Shown piece by piece: positions 29,633-37,760 of a stretch of 50,000 bases of DNA. Position 1 is the first letter of the stretch. The number at the start of each line of letters is the position of its first letter. The notes below the pieces were generated by a model. The model did not search any database. It was not told where the DNA came from and saw only the letters and a program-made list of their open reading frames with translations. A program made the translations under genes and the position numbers. The DNA comes from Adiantum capillus-veneris (lineage: Eukaryota > Streptophyta > Polypodiopsida > Polypodiales > Pteridaceae): NCBI GenBank assembly GCA_014529385.2, contig CM043946.1, positions 35,435,558 through 35,485,557 on the forward strand. The letters are read 5' to 3'.

Positions 29633-32600
29633 TCAGCCCTCTTGTACATCTTCCTTGCTTTCATCTTCACTGGATGATTCCAGAGCTTTATTTTCACTTT
29701 GATCTTCACCCGTGTTTTGCTCTTCTTCCTCATCAGCATTTTCTGGATCATTGTCTCCTCTTCTCTTAAACATTTTGATCCTTTTTCCTGCAATGGGAAT
29801 CTTTAATTCTGTGCCATCTAGTTCAGACAAGCTGTAAGTAGCATTTTCATGCACATGTTTTACAACATGTGGTCCAAACCATCTTTTTGAAAACTTACGC
29901 ATGACTGTGTGTTGGTTATCAAGGCTACTATCATACACTAAAACCCAGTCACCTTTGTCAATTGCTTTGCTCCTGAGCCGATGTCGCTTATCAAAGTAGT
30001 CCTTGTTTTTCAATCTTGCATTTTTGAGTCGTTCTTTTGCAGCCTCAATGTCTCCAGGTCTTCTCTCTAGTTGCCTTATGCGCAATGCAAGGAGATCTTC
30101 CCTGCTAAGCCCCTCTTGCCAAGGTAGTACATTCCAGGTGGGAATTGTATCTTCAATCGGCATCACTGGCTTTTGACCATACATTAGCTCCGCAGGCATG
30201 TAGCCAGTTACTGAGCTATGTGTTGTACGATCAGCCCATAAAGCATATGGTAATAGTTTTGGCCACTCACCAACTCTTCCTTCGCAAGCCTTGGCCAAAG
30301 CTTTGATGATAGGAGGGTGCCCTCTTTCACTCTTTCCATTGCCTTCAGGGTTGTAAGCTGTAGTAAGAGAAAGCTTGATCCCTAATCTAGAAAAGAACTC
30401 CCTTGCTTCTTCGGCATCCAGTTCACCTCTGTCTGCAGTGATCTTTCCCACACAACCATAACGGCAAATTACCTCATCAAGAAGGAATTTGCACACAGCT
30501 TCTGTGGTTTTAGCTCTTAATGCTCTTCCTTCAACCTGATTAGTTAGGTCCTCTCGTGCAAGAACCAAGTACCTCATCTGCCAGAGTCCTAAAGGCATTG
30601 TGACTAGATCCACAACCCATTTATAATGCATGGCTAGTGGGTATGTAGTGTGCAATCCATCACGATGTCGGACATTTGAATACATTTGACAAGTTACACA
30701 TGACTCTACAAATTGAGATACATCTTTATACATACCCTTCCACCAGTATTTTTCTTTCAACTTGGAGAAGGTTGCCCACACACCCCTGTGTCCAGCCCAT
30801 AGACTCTCATGAAACTCTTGCATGAGCTTTACTTGAGTCTCTTTTTTACATATAACCCGTTGTGGTGTAGCACCCTTTTGCTTAGGATGCTTCCACAAGT
30901 AACCATCCCTTAAAAAGTACCCATATGCTTTCCTGCGTATCCTCTTGAATTCTTGTTCAGACCAATCATCCTGTTTTGTTAGAGTACTCAAGTACCTTCC
31001 AATAGAAAGCCAATCACCTTCATAAAGATCTTTCAAGAACAATTCAAGTGAATTAGTCATGCAGACATTGTTACCTTTGACATGAGAGATAGAATAGAAT
31101 TTTGTGCCTACATCATCTCCCTCATCAATCATTTGTGACTCATCTTCATACCTTGCCCTTGATAGCATATCTGCCACTGTATTGTCTTTACCTGCAATGT
31201 GCTTAAACTCGGGATTTAAGGACTTAATGTAGGCAATCCACCGCAACATAGCAATGTCTGGTGTTGAGCAGCTTGTAATCATCCCAAGAAGTGGTAGACA
31301 ATCTGTTTCTACAACCACACATGCACCAATTTGGTACTCTTTTCCACTTTTCAAGGCTGTAACCATACCCCATAACTCTCTCTTTATCTGTGGATAGTTT
31401 CTTTGGCGAGCACTTAGTACCTTTGCTCCAAATCTTACCACATACCTGTGTCCTTCTTTGTCATCTTGCCCTATTGCCCATCCAATCCCTGTAGGACTGG
31501 TATCTACTGTCACAATCACTGGCCTTTGACACTCATAGTCTACCTTTCTCAAAGTCGTTGCTGACTGGAGTAACTCCTTTAGCTTTTTCATGGATTTTAC
31601 ATGTGCTTCTGTCCATTTAAACTTTTGATTCTTTCTAAGCAGCTGATAAAGAGGATCAGCTACATGTGCATAATGTGGAATCCAAATAACATAGAAGACA
31701 CATGCTTCCAGAAACCTTCTAACCTCAGTGATGCTAGTGCATGTTTCTTTCATTCTTTGGATGGCATCTACCTTTGATGGACAAGGTTTCCTACCATATG
31801 GCCCGCACATGTGCCCCACAATGAGCACTTCATTGACACCAAACATAGACTTTTTCCCTGACAATGTAAGATTCACTTCTTCCAACCTAGACAAAATTTT
31901 ATCACAATCATTTATGTGATTTACCACAAACCTGCGACATCCCTTGAGATCCAAAGCTTCATCTTTGTCACTTTCTTCACATCCTTTGATAGGCAAATCA
32001 TCAATGAAAGGCATTGTGATTTGAGGAATAAAGTCACGTAAGACCTTATTCATCCCATTCATCATATGTGCAACCGAGTTGGTTGCTCCTTGTGGCAAGG
32101 TACACATCCTTACCAAACCCAAAGGTGCCCTCATGGTTGTCAAGTCTCTGCTTTCAATTGCAAGCTGAAATTGATCATACCCTGAGTAGAGATCCCCCAT
32201 TGAGTAGATTGCCCTCCCTGCAAACGCCTCTGCAAATTCATCCACAATTGGACCTGTTCCTACATTTCTAATTGTCACCTTGTTCACTGGTTGCATATCT
32301 TGGATGAAGCGTAGAGAACCATTCTTCTTTGGAACTGTGAACCACCTGTTTGAGTATGGAGCACAAGAAGGCTCCAAGATTCCCATTTTGATTTTCTCAT
32401 TCAGTAGCTCTACTAACTTTGGCAAATGAGCCTTTGGAACCGGAATAGGCCACAGATTCCAAGGCACATGAGGTATTGTGAAAATTACCATAGGAGCTAC
32501 AATATAAGGATCAACACATCCTATCTCATGTGGCTCAAATGCAAAAGCCTTACCATGCTTTGAAAGAATTTCTTTGAAGCACTTTGTCTCCTCCTGTGTT

Positions 32601-33091
32601 AGAAACTCCTTGCAACCAATCTGCAACTCTTGAAAAGACTCCTTTGTGAAGGTATGCCCAATCTTTTTAGGATTCCGCAAACTTGGTTGTAAAGAAGCCT
32701 GTTCAATCTTTTCTCTGTTGTTGGGTGGTAAGGGTGAAGCTACTGGTTTCACCTTCTTTGCTACACTCTTGTATTTAGTTTCAACATGGACTTCTGGGCC
32801 AACTGTTTGGCTTTCTTTAAAGGCTTCTATTACTTGATACATTTCCATAGAGCAAACTTCCACAACTTCATTTTCAAGATGCACACTAGACCTCATTATG
32901 GCATCAAGCTCACCCATAGTATCTACAAAAGAAACTTGTTCACACAAACCCAAAACATTTTCAGTAGGCTTTAGCAACCCACTCTTTTTCATGCCTATTT
33001 GTACATTATGCACATATTGCCTCTCATATCTCTTCAAATCTTCAAGTTTTGTAAAACATACTGATCCATTCCTTGTTACCAAGGAGCTCAT
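29633..33091 (-). CDS. pol: pol: RT, RNase H, integrase of the young element
   Basis: An intact frame of 1152 codons from the first ATG, entered in practice from protease by a -1 shift at 33178-33184. RT: YSNRWFTVPKKNG near residue 245, MGDLYSGYDQ, TLPQGATNSV and PFIDDLPIKG with catalytic Asp pair near 363. RNase H: TVDTSPTGIGWAIG, RELWGMV and VETDCLPL. Integrase: HESLWAGHRG and CVTCQ zinc region, then LVLAREDLTNQVEGRAL, ICRYGCVGKITADRGE and NGKSERGH with the Asp and Glu of the DDE core. The usual plant PFGLTNAPATFQ is replaced by PQGATNSV. The C-terminus is acidic and serine-rich; no chromodomain was seen. Confidence 0.93.
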   Translation of the reverse strand: MSSLVTRNGSVCFTKLEDLKRYERQYVHNVQIGMKKSGLLKPTENVLGLCEQVSFVDTMGELDAIMRSSVHLENEVVEVCSMEMYQVIEAFKESQTVGPEVHVETKYKSVAKKVKPVASPLPPNNREKIEQASLQPSLRNPKKIGHTFTKESFQELQIGCKEFLTQEETKCFKEILSKHGKAFAFEPHEIGCVDPYIVAPMVIFTIPHVPWNLWPIPVPKAHLPKLVELLNEKIKMGILEPSCAPYSNRWFTVPKKNGSLRFIQDMQPVNKVTIRNVGTGPIVDEFAEAFAGRAIYSMGDLYSGYDQFQLAIESRDLTTMRAPLGLVRMCTLPQGATNSVAHMMNGMNKVLRDFIPQITMPFIDDLPIKGCEESDKDEALDLKGCRRFVVNHINDCDKILSRLEEVNLTLSGKKSMFGVNEVLIVGHMCGPYGRKPCPSKVDAIQRMKETCTSITEVRRFLEACVFYVIWIPHYAHVADPLYQLLRKNQKFKWTEAHVKSMKKLKELLQSATTLRKVDYECQRPVIVTVDTSPTGIGWAIGQDDKEGHRYVVRFGAKVLSARQRNYPQIKRELWGMVTALKSGKEYQIGACVVVETDCLPLLGMITSCSTPDIAMLRWIAYIKSLNPEFKHIAGKDNTVADMLSRARYEDESQMIDEGDDVGTKFYSISHVKGNNVCMTNSLELFLKDLYEGDWLSIGRYLSTLTKQDDWSEQEFKRIRRKAYGYFLRDGYLWKHPKQKGATPQRVICKKETQVKLMQEFHESLWAGHRGVWATFSKLKEKYWWKGMYKDVSQFVESCVTCQMYSNVRHRDGLHTTYPLAMHYKWVVDLVTMPLGLWQMRYLVLAREDLTNQVEGRALRAKTTEAVCKFLLDEVICRYGCVGKITADRGELDAEEAREFFSRLGIKLSLTTAYNPEGNGKSERGHPPIIKALAKACEGRVGEWPKLLPYALWADRTTHSSVTGYMPAELMYGQKPVMPIEDTIPTWNVLPWQEGLSREDLLALRIRQLERRPGDIEAAKERLKNARLKNKDYFDKRHRLRSKAIDKGDWVLVYDSSLDNQHTVMRKFSKRWFGPHVVKHVHENATYSLSELDGTELKIPIAGKRIKMFKRRGDNDPENADEEEEQNTGEDQSENKALESSSEDESKEDVQEG

Positions 33092-33140
33092 CGAGAAAGT
33101 TTCACCTATTTTTGGATCAGGCGAGACCCTTTTTCTTTCT

Positions 33141-33184
33141 GTACCATTGCAATCCCGCTTTACAATGGTACTTGGCCAAAACCC
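33141..33184 (-). promoter_or_regulatory. -1 ribosomal frameshift cassette between protease and pol
   Basis: Minus strand: GGGTTTT (33178-33184) in the phase G GGT TTT, a 6-base spacer GGCCAA, then GTACCATTG (33163-33171) and its perfect complement CAATGGTAC (33141-33149) around a 13-base loop. The protease stop TAA is in the loop. After slipping one base back, the frame GGG TTT TGG CCA AGT runs open into pol. The heptamer pattern, spacing and hairpin match established -1 signals. The product ratio is unknown. Confidence 0.85.
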
Positions 33185-34062
33185 ATCATTTCTCTATGAT
33201 CATGGAACTCTTTGCTTACCTTTGGTAGAGGATGTTCTCTGAGGTTGTCACGATTTCTTTCATGGTTTACACAGACTGTGAGAAATTGGACAGCTCGTTT
33301 ACCATCTTTGCTACGTATTCTAGCATATGCTGAACCATCGTCCATTACCTTTGTTTCCATTCGAACTCCCACAATGTAGGGTTGTCCAAGGATGAGATGA
33401 TATGAAGATGTATCCTGAACAAAGAAGTTTTGGTCAATCTTTACATCACCTATTGTCACCTTCACACCTGGACATGCTGCATACAATTCACCGGATGAAT
33501 TGTTTGCCACTTTTACCATCCAACCATGATCTGTGTCCATTGGCCGTTTGCACTTGTTGTAGAGACTCTTTGACATTATGTTTATTTCTGAACCATGGTC
33601 AATCAAGGCAACAAATGGCTCTTCAAGATCACCTACTTTGACCAAAGTTTCTGTAGTAGCCCTTGCCCAATGACTTCGTGAATAGTAACTCCTATCTTCA
33701 ACTTCTTCATCATCATTTGAGAAATGCACTTGCTTCACTCTCCCACTAGATTGGTAGCATCCTACCATAGCTCCATCATTCTCCTTATTTTGCAGTTGCA
33801 TCCCTTGTGTCTTCGAGGTTTCCCCTTCAACCTGTGGACGAGAAACTTCAGCAAGGGTTTGCCTCTTCCTCTTGATGATGTTAATGATCTCCTCGTGGAA
33901 TTCACGCTTTGCAATGCCAAGAACTTCTCCTAGAGTGAACTCAATCTTTCTATTCAAGATCCTTTCCTCCAAGACTTTCTTTAAATCTGTAGCAACCTCA
34001 ATATTAGATTGTAGTTTATAAGTTGGGCCTTTTGTCTTACCTTTTGTTGGCTCTTTCTTCTT
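33160..34062 (-). CDS. Protease domain of the young element, same frame as gag
   Basis: Frame open from 34062 (directly after the gag UAA) to TAA 33160-33162. It has no ATG near its start, so it is probably reached by readthrough of the UAA or belonged to one gag-protease ORF. Retropepsin motif ALIDHGSEINIMS near 33588, then ANNSSGELYAACPGV and HLILGQPY. The usual Asp-Ser/Thr-Gly is Asp-His-Gly, which is unusual but keeps the Asp and Gly. The end overlaps pol and carries the slippery site. Confidence 0.85.
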   Translation of the reverse strand, partial: KKKEPTKGKTKGPTYKLQSNIEVATDLKKVLEERILNRKIEFTLGEVLGIAKREFHEEIINIIKRKRQTLAEVSRPQVEGETSKTQGMQLQNKENDGAMVGCYQSSGRVKQVHFSNDDEEVEDRSYYSRSHWARATTETLVKVGDLEEPFVALIDHGSEINIMSKSLYNKCKRPMDTDHGWMVKVANNSSGELYAACPGVKVTIGDVKIDQNFFVQDTSSYHLILGQPYIVGVRMETKVMDDGSAYARIRSKDGKRAVQFLTVCVNHERNRDNLREHPLPKVSKEFHDHREMMGFGQVPL

Positions 34063-34065
34063 TTA
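34063..34065 (-). other. Single in-frame UAA between gag and protease
   Basis: Read as ACA TAA AAG AAG. The frame is open for hundreds of codons on both sides. Either a readthrough site or a single recent mutation. Confidence 0.8.
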
Positions 34066-35529
34066 TGTTGTAGACTCCTCCATGAGTACTTCAGGTGGAG
34101 ATGCTCCTTGTGTTGAGGGTGTTTGAGAAGGCATTGAGTCGCTTCTTCCCCCACTTCTAGAAGCTCTTTTTGATGGTCCTTCATCAGCATTCTCACGTCT
34201 GCGCTTCTCTTCTACAATTGCCTCATTTTGTTGGCATTTTGTAATGTAGGCATGTACTGACAATGAGTCCACTGGATCATTCCATCCTGTTTCTAGACGT
34301 ATGCAATCACCTGCTTCATGTAGAATCTCTTTTGTAAGCTTCCCCTTTGTAGCTAATTGCATGACATTTGGCCAAATTTGACCATGATGGTCACTCACCT
34401 CTTCATCACAAAAATGTTCAATTTTTACTCCATAAGTAGCTGCCTCAACTGAAGAGGTGGCATGCTTGGTTGCCATATCTTCAACTAAGGTTTGCATTCC
34501 CCCCTTCCCAAAGTTAGTTCTCAAGGGTAGACCTGTCTCTCTTAAGTGGATTTTACCATCCTTAAAAAAGACAACATCTTTTGACAAAGCATCACTAAAA
34601 TCATCACAATCCCTTCTTACATGGTTTGTACTATCACACCAAATACATCTATTAACAAACCCTTCTTTGGGTTGTTGTCTTTGCCTAGGAAGTGGCCCTG
34701 ATGGTTGGCCTTTTTCTTCAAGCTTTGCAAACTTCACCTTCAAGTCACGCATTCCCTTCACAAGCTCATCTAGCATGGACTCATCAAACTTAGGAGCGAT
34801 AAAAGTAGGCTTTACCATTTTGTCAGAAGTTGAGGTGGAAGGACTTGTAGTGTTTACTACCATCTTGTCCCTTCTTCTTTGTCGTTTGGCAAGTAGTGAG
34901 ACAGCACCTTCAACCTCATTCCAGTCGGTCTTTAGTCCTTGCTCAGCATCTTTATCTTCAAGAAGAAGCTCCAAATTTTCTTGAAACTCTTTACCTACAG
35001 CTTGTAAGAAAAGATCTGTCTTCTCTGCATCTAGTGTGGCCCTTTTTGTCCTAGTGAGTTGTGCATAGCGCCGCTCAAATTCCCTAAGTAGCTCTGTTAT
35101 TGATAGTCCTTGCTTTGGCTTGACTACCCATTCTAAGAATGTCCTTTTGGTCACTCTCTCAGAGTCCTCCATGAAATATTCCTCCTTTAAAGCTACTTTG
35201 AGTTCTTCCCAATTTCTCCCATGCCCATCTTTAATTGCCCTAACATGCTCCCTAATTTCTGGAGCAACAACTAGCTCAAAGCTTTGAATCATCTCACCTT
35301 CTGACACGCGATGCAGCTCCATCTCCTTCACATACTCGCGTAAGTACTTGGTTACATCTTTGCCATTGAACTGATCCATTCTGTTGACGACCGCTTGTAT
35401 GGCCTTCGTTGCTGAAATCTCCCTTCTTTCAGTAGCATGTTGTTGTTGCATGAACATTGCAAATGCTTGAAACATTTGCATTGTTGCTGGGTCAAAATGC
35501 ATACCCTGTTGCTCAACATGATCACCCAT
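34063..35529 (-). CDS. gag: gag of the young element
   Basis: ATG 35529 (MGDHVEQQG) is the first ATG after the LTR, 54 bases from it; the open frame begins earlier with a TTG. About 488 codons: helical N-terminus with MQQQHATERRE, Gag core (EMIQSFELVV, RNWEELKVALKEEY, TELLREFERRYAQL), basic linker, and a CCHC knuckle CIWCDSTNHVRRDC near 34632. A long acidic tail follows. It ends at UAA 34063-34065, with protease continuing in frame. The CIWCDS-type knuckle followed by a D-x-KIH segment resembles basidiomycete gag proteins, from memory. Confidence 0.88.
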   Translation of the reverse strand: MGDHVEQQGMHFDPATMQMFQAFAMFMQQQHATERREISATKAIQAVVNRMDQFNGKDVTKYLREYVKEMELHRVSEGEMIQSFELVVAPEIREHVRAIKDGHGRNWEELKVALKEEYFMEDSERVTKRTFLEWVVKPKQGLSITELLREFERRYAQLTRTKRATLDAEKTDLFLQAVGKEFQENLELLLEDKDAEQGLKTDWNEVEGAVSLLAKRQRRRDKMVVNTTSPSTSTSDKMVKPTFIAPKFDESMLDELVKGMRDLKVKFAKLEEKGQPSGPLPRQRQQPKEGFVNRCIWCDSTNHVRRDCDDFSDALSKDVVFFKDGKIHLRETGLPLRTNFGKGGMQTLVEDMATKHATSSVEAATYGVKIEHFCDEEVSDHHGQIWPNVMQLATKGKLTKEILHEAGDCIRLETGWNDPVDSLSVHAYITKCQQNEAIVEEKRRRENADEGPSKRASRSGGRSDSMPSQTPSTQGASPPEVLMEESTT

Positions 35530-35582
35530 GGTTACCCACAAACTCTCACCCTAGCAGATTCGCGTCGGGTTCACCAAAAATA
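35530..35582 (-). other. Leader with primer-binding-site-like sequence
   Basis: After the 5' LTR end the minus strand reads TATTTTTGGTGAACCCGACG. TGGTGAACCCGACGC could pair with a tRNA 3' end of the type GCGTCGGGTTCACCA. The tRNA was not identified. Confidence 0.5.
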
Positions 35583-35785
35583 TGTCGAGAAATTTGCGGT
35601 CTTGCCAGGAAAGCACCGGGCTTATGGCTGTGAGAGTTTGTGAGAGAACTCAACAAAAACTATATGAAGGAGTTAAACCATAGATGCCATGAAGACTAGG
35701 GTTTGGAAAGAAGTGCAATCAAAGAAGACTCACCCTTTCTCTCTTGCACTCACACACACACAAAGAAAGAACGCAAAAGAGAATG

Positions 35786-35998
35786 TCAAAACAATACAAA
35801 GATGAAAACATCAAGGCTATGGTCATATCGTATCATGGGTAATATGAAAGGGTTAATGGATGAGTTAATGGCATTCAATCTTGGCTGACCAAATAGGCTA
35901 CGAATTGTTCTTTGGAATTGTAGTTTTGTGCTTACCATAATATATATATTTTGTCTAGTGATTGGGATTAATTGTGTGTACAAATCCTCTTGGTTCAT
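35786..35998 (-). CDS. LTR small ORF 2, 70 codons (right LTR)
   Basis: Same protein as at 27768-27980. In this 5' LTR it lies downstream of the TATA box and about 260 bases before gag, so it would be in the 5' leader of the element's RNA if that RNA starts near the TATA box. Confidence 0.55.
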   Translation of the reverse strand: MNQEDLYTQLIPITRQNIYIMVSTKLQFQRTIRSLFGQPRLNAINSSINPFILPMIRYDHSLDVFIFVLF

Positions 35999-36213
35999 AG
36001 CAAGATAACTACGCTTACATCAAAAGAAAAATTATAGTCTATGAGAGGTAGTATGATGGGATCCGGTGATAGAAGTATTTCATTGAGCCTTTCAGGGCCA
36101 AAGAGAAACACTATACGTTGTTGAAAGTGTATTTTTCGGCTAATCCATACGTTAATTCTAATAGATCGTACAGAGTGAAAGCGATAGAAATGATCATCAT
36201 GTGGGTTATTCAT
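35995..36213 (-). CDS. LTR small ORF 1, 72 codons (right LTR)
   Basis: Same protein as at 27977-28195 with one visible amino-acid change (WISRK in place of WISQK). It overlaps ORF 2 by four bases (ATGA), which fits translation of the second ORF by termination-reinitiation. Both copies stay open in both LTRs. Confidence 0.6.
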   Translation of the reverse strand: MNNPHDDHFYRFHSVRSIRINVWISRKIHFQQRIVFLFGPERLNEILLSPDPIILPLIDYNFSFDVSVVILL

Positions 36214-37453
36214 CTAGGATAGTATGTGAGAAATGTAGATATGAGAGAAGTGAAGAGATGAGAAGTTTCCCTCCCAAGCCCTATTCTTGCCCGTAGGCAA
36301 TAAGGATACTGCGGGGAGAGATGTACCTGTAGCAAAGAGAACCTAGAGAGGATGAATTACTAAGAATGAGAGAGATAGGCTTGGTTAAGGAGATGAGATT
36401 AGATACATATATATATATATATATATGTTGGATTAGAGATGAAAATGAAAACAACAAGAAATCAAGAAAACATCAATGTAGAACATATCTTACTTGAAAC
36501 CCTTCGGCACCATTATTGATGGAGAGAGAAGAAGAGTGGATAATTCCACTTTGATTGATACGCCAAGTACAACACCTTCTTTGATTAGAGTTGATCCTCC
36601 AAGGATGGCGTACAAGAATGGCTAGTTTTCCTCTAGGAGAAAGTGTAGGCTTGGGCTTATGTTAATGGGGCTAAGTACAATTAGGCATTACTACTCACTC
36701 CCTCAAGAATTCCTCTCATCAATGGATTGAATGCTTGAGTTCCTTCCAAGGAAGAAGAGGTCCCCTTTTATAGGTGAAGGGAACCCACAAGGGTTTACAC
36801 AAGAAGAGAGGAGCCAGTGTGAACAGGAATTGGAAAAGTTGGAAATGAGTTGTCCCTGCATGATGTGGGCAGACTGGGGTCCAGTATTTTGATCATATCT
36901 CCTCAACCGTAGCTCCAAATAAAAAAGTAAAAATATGGGCAGAAACTTCAGCTCATTAGCTACGTTTTTCATTTTAAAATCATTCTCCAATTCGGATTGG
37001 AACCTTGTGTAAAAAATTCATCAAAATAGGGTCCACTTATGGTAGCCTTGACTTTCATTTAATTCCCAAGGACACCTCATGCCATATGAAAGCATGACAT
37101 TTCTCCTTGACAAAGTTTTGTAACCATGCTTGCAATAATTCATTAAAATAAGTGTATCTTTGAAATCATGCCACCTAGTGTCCCACTAGGATTTGATTCT
37201 CTCCTAGTAGCTATTTAAAAAGAAATATAAGAAAAGTATAAAAATATATAGAATATATATATATTGGAGTTTACCCTAGATATAGGATCTAGCTAGGGTG
37301 TGAGATGATAATGAAATAGTAGAAATAAAGAATCAATGCTTTTTGCCCCAAGTTAAAGAGGCGGAGCTATTGACACTTTTCCCATAGTATTTTTTGATGG
37401 TAAAGTAAGAATACATTACCCTTGAGATAAATAATAAGATGAGATAGAAAGCT

Positions 37454-37463
37454 TATTTTTATA
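37454..37463 (-). promoter_or_regulatory. TATA box, 5' LTR of the young element
   Basis: TATAAAAATA about 107 bases from the LTR start on the minus strand. The matching box in the other LTR is at 29458-29467. Confidence 0.5.
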
Positions 37464-37570
37464 CTTACATATGCATATGTACATTATAGGAAATATAATT
37501 ATGTATCTAAAAAGTTACAAGATAACTCTTGTAGCATGCGTTCCCACTATGTACATGTCACAGCACGACA

Positions 37571-37574
37571 GCGT
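37571..37574. repeat. Target-site duplication GCGT, right
   Basis: Matches 27561-27564 across the young element. Confidence 0.6.
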
Positions 37575-37594
37575 GTTGTTCTTCTTGTTGTGTC

Positions 37595-37596
<2 letters not shown>

Positions 37597-37685
<89 letters not shown>
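37597..37685. repeat. (CT)n microsatellite, longest in the window
   Basis: About 44 uninterrupted CT units. Ser-Leu or Arg-Glu open frames over it are artefacts. Confidence 0.97.
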
Positions 37686-37690
<5 letters not shown>

Positions 37691-37760
37691 GTTTCTACTG
37701 CTCATCATCTCGCCATGAACCCCCTCCGGCATCACCCGCCATAGTTGTAAGCCCAACACA

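Larger units (their letters stand above)
27565..37570 (-). mobile_element. Young minus-strand Ty3/gypsy element with fungal-like pol
   Basis: Two LTRs of 2010 and 1988 bases (TGTCG...CGACA ends), a primer-site-like block, gag, protease, pol and a polypurine tract, all on the minus strand. The LTRs differ by about ten substitutions by eye, a few simple-repeat length changes and one 26-bp gap, so insertion is recent. The pol ORF is intact. Gag and protease share a frame split by one UAA, and protease to pol needs a -1 shift. RT and integrase motifs differ sharply from the other elements in the window. Confidence 0.93.
35583..37570 (-). mobile_element. 5' LTR of the young element (right copy)
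   Basis: 1988 bases, TGTCGAG to CGACA on the + strand. Compared with the left LTR it lacks 26 bases at about 37042 and has two extra AT repeat units near 36410. TATA box TATAAAAATA at 37454-37463 on the minus strand would drive the element. Confidence 0.95.
37571..37758 (+). mobile_element. Remaining part of the small element's 5' LTR
   Basis: From the insertion site to CCCAACA. It is mostly a long CT run and ends with TTGTAAGCCCAACA, the inverted complement of the LTR start. Confidence 0.6.

Noticed and set aside
34457-34984. 175-codon + strand ORF
   Set aside because: It is antisense to the gag of the young element, which has clear Gag and knuckle motifs.
27565-37570. Fungal contamination as the source of the fungal-like element
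   Set aside because: It is embedded with a target duplication inside a plant-type LTR and flanked by plant elements. Its small ORFs are shared with the Tat element, so it belongs to this genome.
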